From the NCBI RefSeq assembly GCF_008629695.1, contig NZ_VWSH01000001.1, positions 1,267,990 to 1,331,989 of the forward strand: a stretch of DNA of 64,000 bases. Direction: 5' to 3'. Under the pieces are notes generated by a model. It had not been told where the DNA came from. It saw only the letters and a list, made by a program, of their open reading frames with translations, and searched no databases. The position numbers and the translations under genes were made by a program. How positions within the stretch are numbered: the first letter of the stretch is position 1; each line of letters starts with the position of its first letter. The DNA is from Taibaiella lutea (GTDB taxonomy: Bacteria; Bacteroidota; Bacteroidia; Chitinophagales; Chitinophagaceae). Of this stretch, positions 54,517 through 62,349 are shown piece after piece.

Positions 54517-55527
54517 ATGGCAAAATTAACTTCTTTTATCTGGTCGGACAACCCTGAACCACACAAAGCTCGCACTAAAGAGATTATTCAAAAGCATCCT
54601 GAAATCAGAGGCCTGATCGGACGTAATCCTTACACTTTTTTAGTTATTTTATTGTGCGTTGCTGTCCAGGTTGGCCTTGCAGCGGTAATCTATTCGTATA
54701 ATCTGCCTTGGTGGGCTGTTTTTGTGGTATCCTACCTCGTGGGTGCTTTCGCTTGCCACACTTTGTATGTGTGTGTACACGAATGTTCGCATAACCTTAT
54801 TTTCAAAAACAGGACTTTAAATATTATAGCAAGCCTGATTGCTAATTTGCCGCAGGTTTTCCCAAGCTCTATTTCTTTCACCAAATACCATCTGAAACAC
54901 CACTCTTTCCAAGGTGTAGAAGCGGTTGATGCCGATATGCCTTTCCGTTGGGAGGCCAAGCTTATCAATAATGCTCCGGTTGGTAAAACTTTATGGTTGC
55001 TATTCTACCCTGTGTTTCAGGCATTGCGCCCGTTGCGCCTGACCAAAGAAATCAAAATCTTTGATGCATGGACAGTGGTAAACTGGCTTATCCAGATCGT
55101 TTTTATGGTGGCTATTTTCAAATTCCTGGGCGTGAAAGCAGGTATTTATTTAATAGCAAGTTTCTTCTTTTCTATCGGCCTGCATCCGTTGGGCGCACGC
55201 TGGGTTCAGGAACACTTCCTTACACATGGCGATCAGGAAACTAAGAGCTATTACGGACCTTTGAATACTGTAAACCTTAACGTTGGTTATCATAACGAGC
55301 ATCATGATTTCCCTTCTGTTCCATGGAATAAGTTACCAAAAATCAGAGAGTTTGCAGGGCATTATTATAATACTTTGGGCTACCATACTTCATATACTGT
55401 TTTGTTGTTTCAATTCTTGTTTAATAAAGAAATATCGGTTTATTCGAGAGTCGCGCGCGACAACAGAGGTAAAAAGAAAGTAGAAAAAACCAATGCGAAA
55501 GACGTGGTTTTAGATAGTAACGATTAA
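54517..55527 (+). CDS. Sphingolipid delta-4-desaturase-like protein (dihydroceramide desaturase family)
   Basis: The 336-residue membrane protein reads much like animal DEGS1. The N-terminal lipid-desaturase segment has FIWSDNPEPHKARTKEI and KHPEIRGL (DEGS1: EWVYTDQPHADRR, KYPEIKSL). All three histidine boxes are present: HECSH at 88-92, HLKHH at 125-129 and HNEHH at 259-263. The phrase SYYGPLN, then NVGYHNEHHDFP, is nearly identical to the eukaryotic enzyme, as is YSR near the end. Four or more membrane helices lie around residues 40-80 and 180-225. It would introduce a trans double bond at C4-C5 of dihydroceramide, using O2. Delta-4-desaturases are rare in bacteria, and the same window has SPT, so the substrate match is strong. 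A C4-hydroxylase or an acyl desaturase remains possible. Confidence 0.88.
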   Translation: MAKLTSFIWSDNPEPHKARTKEIIQKHPEIRGLIGRNPYTFLVILLCVAVQVGLAAVIYSYNLPWWAVFVVSYLVGAFACHTLYVCVHECSHNLIFKNRTLNIIASLIANLPQVFPSSISFTKYHLKHHSFQGVEAVDADMPFRWEAKLINNAPVGKTLWLLFYPVFQALRPLRLTKEIKIFDAWTVVNWLIQIVFMVAIFKFLGVKAGIYLIASFFFSIGLHPLGARWVQEHFLTHGDQETKSYYGPLNTVNLNVGYHNEHHDFPSVPWNKLPKIREFAGHYYNTLGYHTSYTVLLFQFLFNKEISVYSRVARDNRGKKKVEKTNAKDVVLDSND

Positions 55528-55550
55528 TTCTAATATTGAATAAATATTTT

Positions 55551-55580
55551 AAAAAAGAGACCTGTTTGGTCTCTTTTTTG
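55551..55580 (+). terminator. Terminator after the desaturase gene
   Basis: AAAAAAGAGACC / GGTCTCTTTTTT, 12-bp stem, 5-base loop, with T run. Confidence 0.88.
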
Positions 55581-55596
55581 TTTTGGCATTTATATA

Positions 55597-55948
55597 ACCT
55601 AAGAAAAAGCAAAGGGATACCTATAAAAAAGCAATGGGGGTACCTAAGAAAAAGCAAGGCACTACCTAAGAAAAAGCAAGGTACTACCTAAGAAAAGGTA
55701 AGGTGATACCTAAGAAAAAGTAAGGTACAACCTAAGAAAAAGCAAGGTATTACCTAAGAAAAAGCAAGGTACAACATAAAAAAAGTAAGGTACAACATAG
55801 GAAAAGGTAAGGTACAACATAAGAAAAGGTAAGGTACAACCTAAGAAAAGGTTAGGTTATACCTAAGAAAAAGCAAGGTACTACCTAAGAAGAAGTAAGA
55901 TACTACCTAAGAAAAAGTAAAGTACTACCTAAGAAAAGGTTAGGTAAG
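55597..55948. repeat. Noncoding 22-bp tandem repeat array, about 16 units
   Basis: Units start with ACCTAAG (or ACATAAG) at 55597, 55619, 55642, 55664, 55686, 55708, 55730, 55752, 55774, 55795, 55817, 55839, 55861, 55883, 55905 and 55927. Spacing is 22 bases, with single 23- and 21-base exceptions. The unit is ACCTAAGAAAA, then A/G, G, C/T, A/T, AGGTA and two variable bases. ACCT and AGGT are inverted within it, and some junctions read AGGTACTACCT, an 11-bp 5-1-5 palindrome. There are no unique spacers, so it is not CRISPR. Confidence 0.92.
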
Positions 55949-55987
55949 CTGTATTTTGAACATATACTATCTAATTGGTTCATTAAT

Positions 55988-56021
55988 AAAAAATCCCGAC
56001 GCATCAAAGACGCACCGGGAT
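55988..56021 (-). terminator. Terminator after the TonB receptor (minus strand)
   Basis: ATCCCG with nested GCGTC and GATGC closes on CGGGAT and is followed by a T run on the minus strand. Confidence 0.8.
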
Positions 56022-56050
56022 ACTGTTCACTCATCCTTAATCAAAAATCG

Positions 56051-58042
56051 TTATTTCCACCAGGCCCATTTCAGGCCAAGCGTCACCCAACGTCCGGGCA
56101 TAGGAACTGCCGCAGCTTCAATGTATTGAACATCGGTAAGATTATTAACCTCAGCATAGATATTGAACCTTTGAATCGCATACGAAACTTTGGCATCCAG
56201 CAGGAAATAATCGATATAATTAACCCTTTGCTGATAACGGCCTGCAAGCGTTATGTTCAGGGTATGGAAAAATTCAAAATTAGCATTGGCACAAACCTGA
56301 TTCCTTAAATTCTGCAATGCGTAGTTAGATAATTTTGCATCACCGTCAAGGCTCTGGCTCCCTTTTGATTTTACATCAAGATAAGAATAAGAAAACCCTG
56401 TGATGATAGCAACCTTAGCATATTTGGCATCCTCGCTTCTCCATCTGTAATCTACAGCAAAGCTAATCCCTTGCGTGTTTATTTTCTGGTAATTTACTGT
56501 GGTCCAGGGGTCGGTAATAGTATCTTTTACCCAATCAATAAAACCTTCTGTACGACGGTTAAAATAACTGATGGAAGCATTCAATTGCTTGTCGTTATAC
56601 TTCAATCCCCCTTCTACATTATAAGAATATTCAGGCAGCAGATTCGGATTGCCGATATTGGCCGGACCTTTATAATAAAGGTCCGTATAAGTTGGCAAAC
56701 GTTGACCCACCCCTGCATTTGCAAACACACGTAATCCGCTGTAAATACGGTACCCGGCATCAATACCCGGCATTACTCTCCAGCCAAAATCAGAATTGTA
56801 ATTCGCATAAGCGCCTATGTTGACCAATAATCTTTCTATTTTATTGAAACTATATTCACCAAAAAAACCATAGTTATCCCTGTTCCTTTTTCCGAGACTG
56901 TTACTGTTTATTTTATCGTTCCTTAACTCAAGCCCTAAACCGAAATCACCAATGTCTGTATTAAAAGTATTATTCAACTCGGCATCAATCACATTTGTTT
57001 CATGACGGTTGTTATATACTGCAGGTTTCTGGCGTATATAGATATAATCATCATTATTGTAACGATAGCTCACTCTCGGCTTGATAGTCCAGTAAGGCGT
57101 TGCCTGGATAGTTGCACCGATACCTGCAAGACCGGTCTGTACCGTTTCTTTTGATTCTTTATCGCCGGGCGCAGAATAGAACGCATTGGCACCAAAACTA
57201 TTATAAACAAAGCCTCCCATAAGCTGAAGGCTTACAGCTTTGCTTAGAGTTGTCTGGTTCTGGTAATAAACCTTGTCGTTATTGAAAGCGGTATTATATC
57301 TGTAACCCGAAGCCTGTTGCCTGCTGAAAGACAATAAATGCTGTGTATAATCTCCTGCAAGGCTCGCAGAAACCTCTGCACCATAGCCGCCAAAGAGCTT
57401 ACCATTACTGGTATCTTTATTAAAGCTGCTTCCGGCATATACATTGGCCATTATCCCGGTTTGTGTCGGTTTCTTTGTAATAATATTGATAGCGCCGTTC
57501 AGTGCATTCACACCATAAATCCTTGCCGCCGGACCTCTCAGCACTTCAATCCTGTCAACGGCACTAAGCGGCACAGGTATATTCATCATATTATGCCCCG
57601 TTTGCGGGTCACTGATTTTAATACCGTCTATTAATACCAGGGTTTCGTCAAATGTTCCTCCGTCAATGCCTATATCCGCCTGTGTTCCCCAGGGGCCGCG
57701 CTGACGCACATCCACACCGGCAACATAGGTCAGCAATTCATTGACAGACTTTACCGGAAGCGTTCTGATAATGCTTTGGTCAAGGATAGTAATATTCCTG
57801 TTTTGCTTGGCAAAAGGAATCTGCAACCTGTTTTCCTGAATGGTAATTTCATTCAGCGGCTGGATATAATACTTTAAATCCGAAGAAGTATCTGCAGGCC
57901 CGTTAGAATACAAGCTATCATCTTCGCCCATCACAGGATTATCATATTCCGGGTCATCATCGGTCTTGATGGGTATTTGTGCATGAGCCTGCTTTATTCC
58001 GAAAACAGAACAAAATAATAATGCTGTAAAAATGTATTTCAT
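56051..58042 (-). CDS. TonB-dependent receptor, small (BtuB/FecA size)
   Basis: The 663-residue protein has a signal peptide (IFTALLFCSVFGIKQAHAQ), a ~50-residue N-terminal extension with acidic residues, a plug domain (~80-200; ITILDQSIIRTLPVKSVNELLTYVAGVDVRQRG and the INIITKK end) and a 22-strand barrel ending WVTLGLKWAWWK. No carboxypeptidase-like domain precedes the plug and no SusD partner follows, so it probably takes up a small molecule such as cobalamin, siderophore or metal. It is divergent from a MarR gene with palindromic sites between, so MarR probably regulates it. The leader is too short for a riboswitch. Confidence 0.9.
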   Translation of the reverse strand: MKYIFTALLFCSVFGIKQAHAQIPIKTDDDPEYDNPVMGEDDSLYSNGPADTSSDLKYYIQPLNEITIQENRLQIPFAKQNRNITILDQSIIRTLPVKSVNELLTYVAGVDVRQRGPWGTQADIGIDGGTFDETLVLIDGIKISDPQTGHNMMNIPVPLSAVDRIEVLRGPAARIYGVNALNGAINIITKKPTQTGIMANVYAGSSFNKDTSNGKLFGGYGAEVSASLAGDYTQHLLSFSRQQASGYRYNTAFNNDKVYYQNQTTLSKAVSLQLMGGFVYNSFGANAFYSAPGDKESKETVQTGLAGIGATIQATPYWTIKPRVSYRYNNDDYIYIRQKPAVYNNRHETNVIDAELNNTFNTDIGDFGLGLELRNDKINSNSLGKRNRDNYGFFGEYSFNKIERLLVNIGAYANYNSDFGWRVMPGIDAGYRIYSGLRVFANAGVGQRLPTYTDLYYKGPANIGNPNLLPEYSYNVEGGLKYNDKQLNASISYFNRRTEGFIDWVKDTITDPWTTVNYQKINTQGISFAVDYRWRSEDAKYAKVAIITGFSYSYLDVKSKGSQSLDGDAKLSNYALQNLRNQVCANANFEFFHTLNITLAGRYQQRVNYIDYFLLDAKVSYAIQRFNIYAEVNNLTDVQYIEAAAVPMPGRWVTLGLKWAWWK

Positions 58043-58062
58043 TTCTTTTTGATTGTGGGGCG

Positions 58063-58070
58063 CAAAGTTA
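58063..58070 (-). promoter_or_regulatory. Promoter -7 element of the TonB receptor gene
   Basis: Minus strand reads TAACTTTG followed by CGCC, a full consensus match 20 bases before the ATG. Confidence 0.6.
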
Positions 58071-58148
58071 GCCGGCTTTTACCGCTAAAAAAATTCCGCC
58101 GGATGCAAATATATTAATATATATTCTGAAGTATGTTTTATTTGCTCT

Positions 58149-58169
58149 TTAGATAGCATTGCTAACTAA
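58149..58169. promoter_or_regulatory. Palindrome 1 of the MarR/TonB intergenic region
   Basis: A 21-bp dyad with core TAGCATTGCTA (58154-58164) and outer TTAG / CTAA arms; one mismatch pair. It is a good MarR-type operator candidate. Confidence 0.65.
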
Positions 58170-58183
58170 AATGAACAGAACAA

Positions 58184-58214
58184 TTGGTTTTTCATTCAAT
58201 TTGCACGACTTTTG
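58184..58214 (+). promoter_or_regulatory. Promoter of the MarR gene
   Basis: TTGG (58184-58187) and GACTTTTG (58207-58214, one mismatch) at 19-base spacing. Palindrome 2 starts about 12 bases further on. Confidence 0.5.
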
Positions 58215-58226
58215 CGCTCCGGTAGT

Positions 58227-58237
58227 TAGCATTGCTA
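58227..58237. promoter_or_regulatory. Palindrome 2, same core as palindrome 1
   Basis: TAGCATTGCTA again, exactly as at 58154-58164, here just downstream of the MarR promoter, where a bound repressor would block elongation. GGTAG and CTACC arms flank it. Confidence 0.65.
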
Positions 58238-58281
58238 CCTTTTACAAATAACCGCTATTTTACAAATCATTAACCATTGAC

Positions 58282-58749
58282 ATGGCAAAAACCGTATTTG
58301 AAAAAGCGTTTCTGCAAAAAGACATTAATGCCATATTGGTGTTAAGCTTGGAGAAACTAAACCAGTCTATTGACGACCTCTTGTGGCGGCAGGCTATGGA
58401 ACACGGATTAAGTCCTTTACAAATCCGGTTATTGCTCATAATACGGCACAAAGCCGAAATATTTACAGCAAGCCAGTTAGCTGCTGAACTGAATGTGGCT
58501 AAAGCGACTATAAGTGTAGCCTTAAAACCATTGATAGAAAAGAAACTCATCTTAAAAAGAAAATCGGCAACAGACAACAGGGCTTCTGCACTGAAATTAA
58601 CGGAATGGGGCGAACAGATTGCACATATTGCAGGTTTCTATTTCGAGCCTTTATATCAGTTAATAGTTCCCATTGACAAGTCAGAAAAAGAATTGATGCT
58701 AAAGAATATATCAGGAATTTTGGGGAAACTGAACGCTTTGAAAAAATAA
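58282..58749 (+). CDS. MarR family transcriptional regulator
   Basis: A 155-residue winged-helix protein: dimer helices at both ends and a DNA-binding part FTASQLAAELNVAKATISVALKPLIEKKLILKRKSATDNRASALKLTEWG (residues ~65-115), with the conserved wing DNRA. MarR proteins bind palindromes and are released by small ligands. Two copies of TAGCATTGCTA flank its promoter, so self-regulation is likely, together with the divergent TonB receptor. The ligand is unknown. Confidence 0.93.
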   Translation: MAKTVFEKAFLQKDINAILVLSLEKLNQSIDDLLWRQAMEHGLSPLQIRLLLIIRHKAEIFTASQLAAELNVAKATISVALKPLIEKKLILKRKSATDNRASALKLTEWGEQIAHIAGFYFEPLYQLIVPIDKSEKELMLKNISGILGKLNALKK

Positions 58750-58786
58750 TAGAAAGCTTTCTTTCATGAAAAAAAGGATCCGGTAT

Positions 58787-58826
58787 AAAAAAGGGATGTT
58801 ACAACCGTAACATCCCTTTTTTTATT
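58787..58826. terminator. Bidirectional terminator between MarR and metalloprotease genes
   Basis: AAAAAAGGGATGTTAC / GTAACATCCCTTTTTT, a perfect 16-bp stem with a 4-base loop. Confidence 0.9.
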
Positions 58827-58841
58827 GCTATAATCTTCAAT

Positions 58842-61142
58842 TTACTTCAGAACAACTTTTTCTGCACTACGCTCACCTGTATTTTCATTTACTACCTGAA
58901 TCAGGTAATTACCTCTTGCAAAAGATCCAACCTGAATATTGGTTTGATCCTTAACTTGTCCGGACCATACCTGTTGACCGATTATATTGTACATTACAAG
59001 CTTAAGAGTTGTACTGGCAGTTTTATTTGTAACGGTTATCTGATTGTTTGCAGGATTCGGATAAATGGAAACATTGCTCACAGCGCTGACTTTCGGAATG
59101 CCTGTAACGGTTCCGTTAATCAATATTTTGCCTTTGGCAATATCAAAATAAGCATTACCCACGCCTTTCACTTTTACTCTGCCTTCAGTTGAGTAACCAA
59201 CATCAGCAGGCACTGTAAATGTGTATGACCCTGCAGTTCCATTTGCATTTGAAACCAATAGCTTAGGGAAAGTAACACCATTATCATAAGACAGATAGAT
59301 ATTTACCCAGTTACATTTTACAGAATCAGGCACAGTAGGCTGATCTTTCGGAACTACCCATTTTACTGTTTTTGTTTCGCCCGGATTCCAGGTTTCATCT
59401 GCACTTGGTTCAGTTGCACGGAAATCATGTACATTCGGGTCTGTTTTAAGATAAACAGTATTATCCATAAAGCGGAAGGTACCCCAACCTTGATAGATAC
59501 TTCTTACAGACAATTTAAAATTAATATCACGGGAAACTTTCGAAATTCTTTGTCCTGCTCCTGTTGCACCGTCACCATAAGTACTGGCATTAATATTAGT
59601 ATATTCAGGATAAGAACGAATCCTGCTGGTAGTAGGATAATAAGATTTAAATAATGGCCCTTTTGCTGCGCTGGCTGCATTGGCTTCAACCGGATCCGGT
59701 GTAGCAACAGCATCCAAAACATCCCATTGCTCCCAGTTAAACAATACAGATGTTTGAGTGGGGTTGGTAGGCGCCGTAACTATCGGTGCTGTTAATTCAA
59801 ACGGCGTATTTCTTGGTATGTAAAAAGTATCTTTGATATCAGGAACAGTAATCGGGTTTGTGCCTGTAGCAGTTGTACCGCAACTTGAGCCCTGGCCGGC
59901 AAGGAAATTGCCGATTTCAAGTAATGAACTTACATGGAAATAATCATCTGAAGGTCCTCCGACATTATTAGGGTCGCATAAGCCTGAATAAGACATGGTG
60001 CTGATACCACCGCCCGGTTCATAAGCCGTAGCATCTCCGCGATTACCGTTACATCCACCTGTATTTGCACTGAATGTATGATTGGATCCAAATTGATGTC
60101 CCATTTCATGCAATGGCACGTGTATATCATTAGAACCACCGGAAGAGCTGGTACCTCTTGCTTTTCCGCCGCCACATACAGCACTCAACTGTGCAAGACC
60201 GCCACCGGCTGTGCAAAGAATGTGCCCGATGTCATAATTGGCATCGCCAATGACATTTCCGATTGTAGTGTTAACTTCTCCAATCAGACAGTTAAGATTG
60301 TTATTGCAGGCATAAGGATCTGTTGTAGGATCAAGGAAAATGACAGCATCGTTGTTTCCTATAAGATTCATAGAAACAGAAAATTCTCTTTCATAATATC
60401 CATTGATACGATCTACAGTGACACTCATTATGGTCAGAATCTGAGATACGGTAGGATTGGCGCCTCCTACAGCTATAGCATATTCACCGGTACAGCTTAA
60501 TGCCAAACGATAAGTATGACGCACGGAACCATTTACTTTATTCCCGGTCACGCCATCATCACCTGTATTTATTTCCGTCGGAATTCCATTATCAGCAGGT
60601 TTTATCTGATCTGCTTCCGTAACCATGCATGGCACTGACTGGATGGTTGAATAAAAATCTTTTTTATAATAAGCAACGTAATAACCGTCAACATCTTTGT
60701 TATAAGCGTCAATAAAGAAGGTATTTGCGCCGTTATAAACCAATGCGCTGAAACCAAACATGGTATATTCTACTTTGGCGGTAACAGAAGGATCATCATC
60801 AGAAACTGCAGTAAAAGTCTGAATATCCGGGTATTTATCCGCCAATGCTTTTTCCATCATCGGAGTTTTCCAGATATGAAAATTCATAAACTTATGATCA
60901 GGAGTGGGAATGATTATCGCTTGCGCCTGATTTGGATCCGTACCTACATTGGAAAGGAAGCTTTTCATTGCATTCTGATCCAATGAAAAAACAGTGTAAT
61001 CTCTTGTGGTTACTGCCAGTGCATGACGTGACGGAGGTGTTTTTCCGTCAAAATTTTGCCAATAGTTGGTTGCCGCAAAGCTTTGGCTACAAGCAAGCAC
61101 CATTAAGCCCGCCGTAACTTTTATGAATAAATTTCTAATCAT
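58842..61142 (-). CDS. Reprolysin-like (M12) metalloprotease with T9SS sorting tail
   Basis: The 766-residue protein begins with a signal peptide (LFIKVTAGLMVLACSQSFAA), then a ~180-residue propeptide region. The catalytic zincin domain has HEMGHQFGSNHTF (HExxHxxGxxH, His345-355) and a Met-turn at STMSYSGLC. Downstream beta domains lead to a C-terminal type A sorting domain (SVSNVSIYPNPANNQITV ... EKVVLK). It is thus secreted by T9SS and probably cleaves extracellular protein. Length and pattern match other Bacteroidota reprolysin-like enzymes. Confidence 0.92.
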   Translation of the reverse strand: MIRNLFIKVTAGLMVLACSQSFAATNYWQNFDGKTPPSRHALAVTTRDYTVFSLDQNAMKSFLSNVGTDPNQAQAIIIPTPDHKFMNFHIWKTPMMEKALADKYPDIQTFTAVSDDDPSVTAKVEYTMFGFSALVYNGANTFFIDAYNKDVDGYYVAYYKKDFYSTIQSVPCMVTEADQIKPADNGIPTEINTGDDGVTGNKVNGSVRHTYRLALSCTGEYAIAVGGANPTVSQILTIMSVTVDRINGYYEREFSVSMNLIGNNDAVIFLDPTTDPYACNNNLNCLIGEVNTTIGNVIGDANYDIGHILCTAGGGLAQLSAVCGGGKARGTSSSGGSNDIHVPLHEMGHQFGSNHTFSANTGGCNGNRGDATAYEPGGGISTMSYSGLCDPNNVGGPSDDYFHVSSLLEIGNFLAGQGSSCGTTATGTNPITVPDIKDTFYIPRNTPFELTAPIVTAPTNPTQTSVLFNWEQWDVLDAVATPDPVEANAASAAKGPLFKSYYPTTSRIRSYPEYTNINASTYGDGATGAGQRISKVSRDINFKLSVRSIYQGWGTFRFMDNTVYLKTDPNVHDFRATEPSADETWNPGETKTVKWVVPKDQPTVPDSVKCNWVNIYLSYDNGVTFPKLLVSNANGTAGSYTFTVPADVGYSTEGRVKVKGVGNAYFDIAKGKILINGTVTGIPKVSAVSNVSIYPNPANNQITVTNKTASTTLKLVMYNIIGQQVWSGQVKDQTNIQVGSFARGNYLIQVVNENTGERSAEKVVLK

Positions 61143-61244
61143 TTTGAATGTTACTTTTTTATGCTGTAATAACCTTAAGTATGAGAATATAACAATAGCA
61201 AGATAGCAAATTATTAATAAAAAGTTGGGTACGAGGCATATTTT

Positions 61245-61628
61245 TTAATTATCCATAAAGTCATCCAGATCCCTGCGCTGCAATTTTGTAGGCCTCCCTA
61301 CTTTGCTTAATCGCTTTCCTGTATAGAAACTTGATGCCTGACTTTTATTAAAATCCAAATCTTCTTCGGGAGTCAAATCTTCATAAAAATTAATAGCCTC
61401 AGAATATGCTTTCCGGTTATGCAATAAGCCCGTTACTTTTATAGTCCATTTTCTGTCAGGAGTCCTTATGTCATATTGTTCACCTATATGTACTTGTTTT
61501 GAAGCTTTTACTGAATTTTCATTCCATTTAACTCTTCCGCTATCACATGCATCTGCAGCCTGGGCCCTCGTCTTAAATATCCTGATAGCCCATAAATATT
61601 TGTCTATTCTTAATTTTTCGTTTTCCAT
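61245..61628 (-). CDS. RNA-binding S4 domain protein (HslR-like)
   Basis: A 127-residue protein with an S4 domain at residues 5-75 (LRIDKYLWAIRIFKTRAQAADACDSGRVKWNE) and a basic C-terminal tail (KRLSKVGRPTKLQRRDLDDFM). The layout follows HslR, which recycles stalled 50S subunits with peptidyl-tRNA. It lies 37 bp downstream of ung on the same strand. Confidence 0.88.
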   Translation of the reverse strand: MENEKLRIDKYLWAIRIFKTRAQAADACDSGRVKWNENSVKASKQVHIGEQYDIRTPDRKWTIKVTGLLHNRKAYSEAINFYEDLTPEEDLDFNKSQASSFYTGKRLSKVGRPTKLQRRDLDDFMDN

Positions 61629-61665
61629 TGTTTAAGATTTTAGATTTGGAATTGGGAATTTCAAA

Positions 61666-62343
61666 TCATGCATCCAGTTTCCAGTTAATTTCAGCCTTGC
61701 CTTGTTGTTTCAATAGCTTGTTAGTCTTACTGTATGGCATAGAGCCGAAAAAACCCTGCGCCGCAGAAAACGGAGAAGGATGTGCAGACTTTAGAATGAA
61801 ATGTTTGCTTGTATCTATCAAAATCTCCTTTTGCTGTGCAAATCTGCCCCAAAGCAAGAATACTACACCTTCCAGCTTATCAGAAACAGTTTTAATAACC
61901 GCATTGGTAAATTGCTCCCAACCTATCTTGGCATGCGACATGGGTTTTGATGCTTCAACAGTTAAAGACGCGTTCAGCATTAAAACGCCTTGCTTCGCCC
62001 ATTGCTCCAGATATCCATGACCCGGCGGGGCTATGTTCAGGTCTGCCTTCAGTTCTTTGTACATATTCACCAAAGAAGGCGGGACAGTAACCCCTTTCTT
62101 TACCGAAAAACTAAGCCCGTGCGCCTGGCCCTCACCATGATATGGGTCTTGTCCTATGATGACCACTTTCACTTTTGAGAAAGGAGTCAGTGTAAAAGCG
62201 CTGAAGATATCAGGGCCCGCAGGATAAATGATTTTACCTGCTTTTTTTTCGTCTTTTAAAAACTCAACTATCTTTTCGAAATAAGGTTTATCAAACTCAT
62301 CTTTGAGCGCTTCGCCCCATTCCGGTTCAATCTTTACATTCAT
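61666..62343 (-). CDS. ung: Uracil-DNA glycosylase, family 1
   Basis: The 225-residue enzyme removes uracil from DNA. Catalytic motif [22 protein letters not shown] (Asp in GQDPYHG), substrate Asn in [10 protein letters not shown], and [11 protein letters not shown] with the catalytic His are all present. It lies 6 bp after recJ on the same strand, probably in one operon with recJ and the S4 protein. Confidence 0.97.
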   Translation of the reverse strand: MNVKIEPEWGEALKDEFDKPYFEKIVEFLKDEKKAGKIIYPAGPDIFSAFTLTPFSKVKVVIIGQDPYHGEGQAHGLSFSVKKGVTVPPSLVNMYKELKADLNIAPPGHGYLEQWAKQGVLMLNASLTVEASKPMSHAKIGWEQFTNAVIKTVSDKLEGVVFLLWGRFAQQKEILIDTSKHFILKSAHPSPFSAAQGFFGSMPYSKTNKLLKQQGKAEINWKLDA

Positions 62344-62349
62344 AGTCTC

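Larger units (their letters stand above)
55528..56050. other. 523-bp intergenic region: terminators and 22-bp repeat array
   Basis: It contains the desaturase terminator (55551-55580), a 16-unit tandem array (55597-55948) and the TonB receptor terminator (55988-56021). There is no gene: each array unit holds TAA, which closes all three forward frames. Confidence 0.8.

Noticed and set aside
55597-55948. CRISPR array
   Set aside because: Units are contiguous 22-bp copies with no unique spacers and no cas gene nearby.
58043-58281. Cobalamin riboswitch before the TonB receptor
   Set aside because: The receptor's promoter element lies only 20 bases from its ATG, leaving no room for the aptamer.
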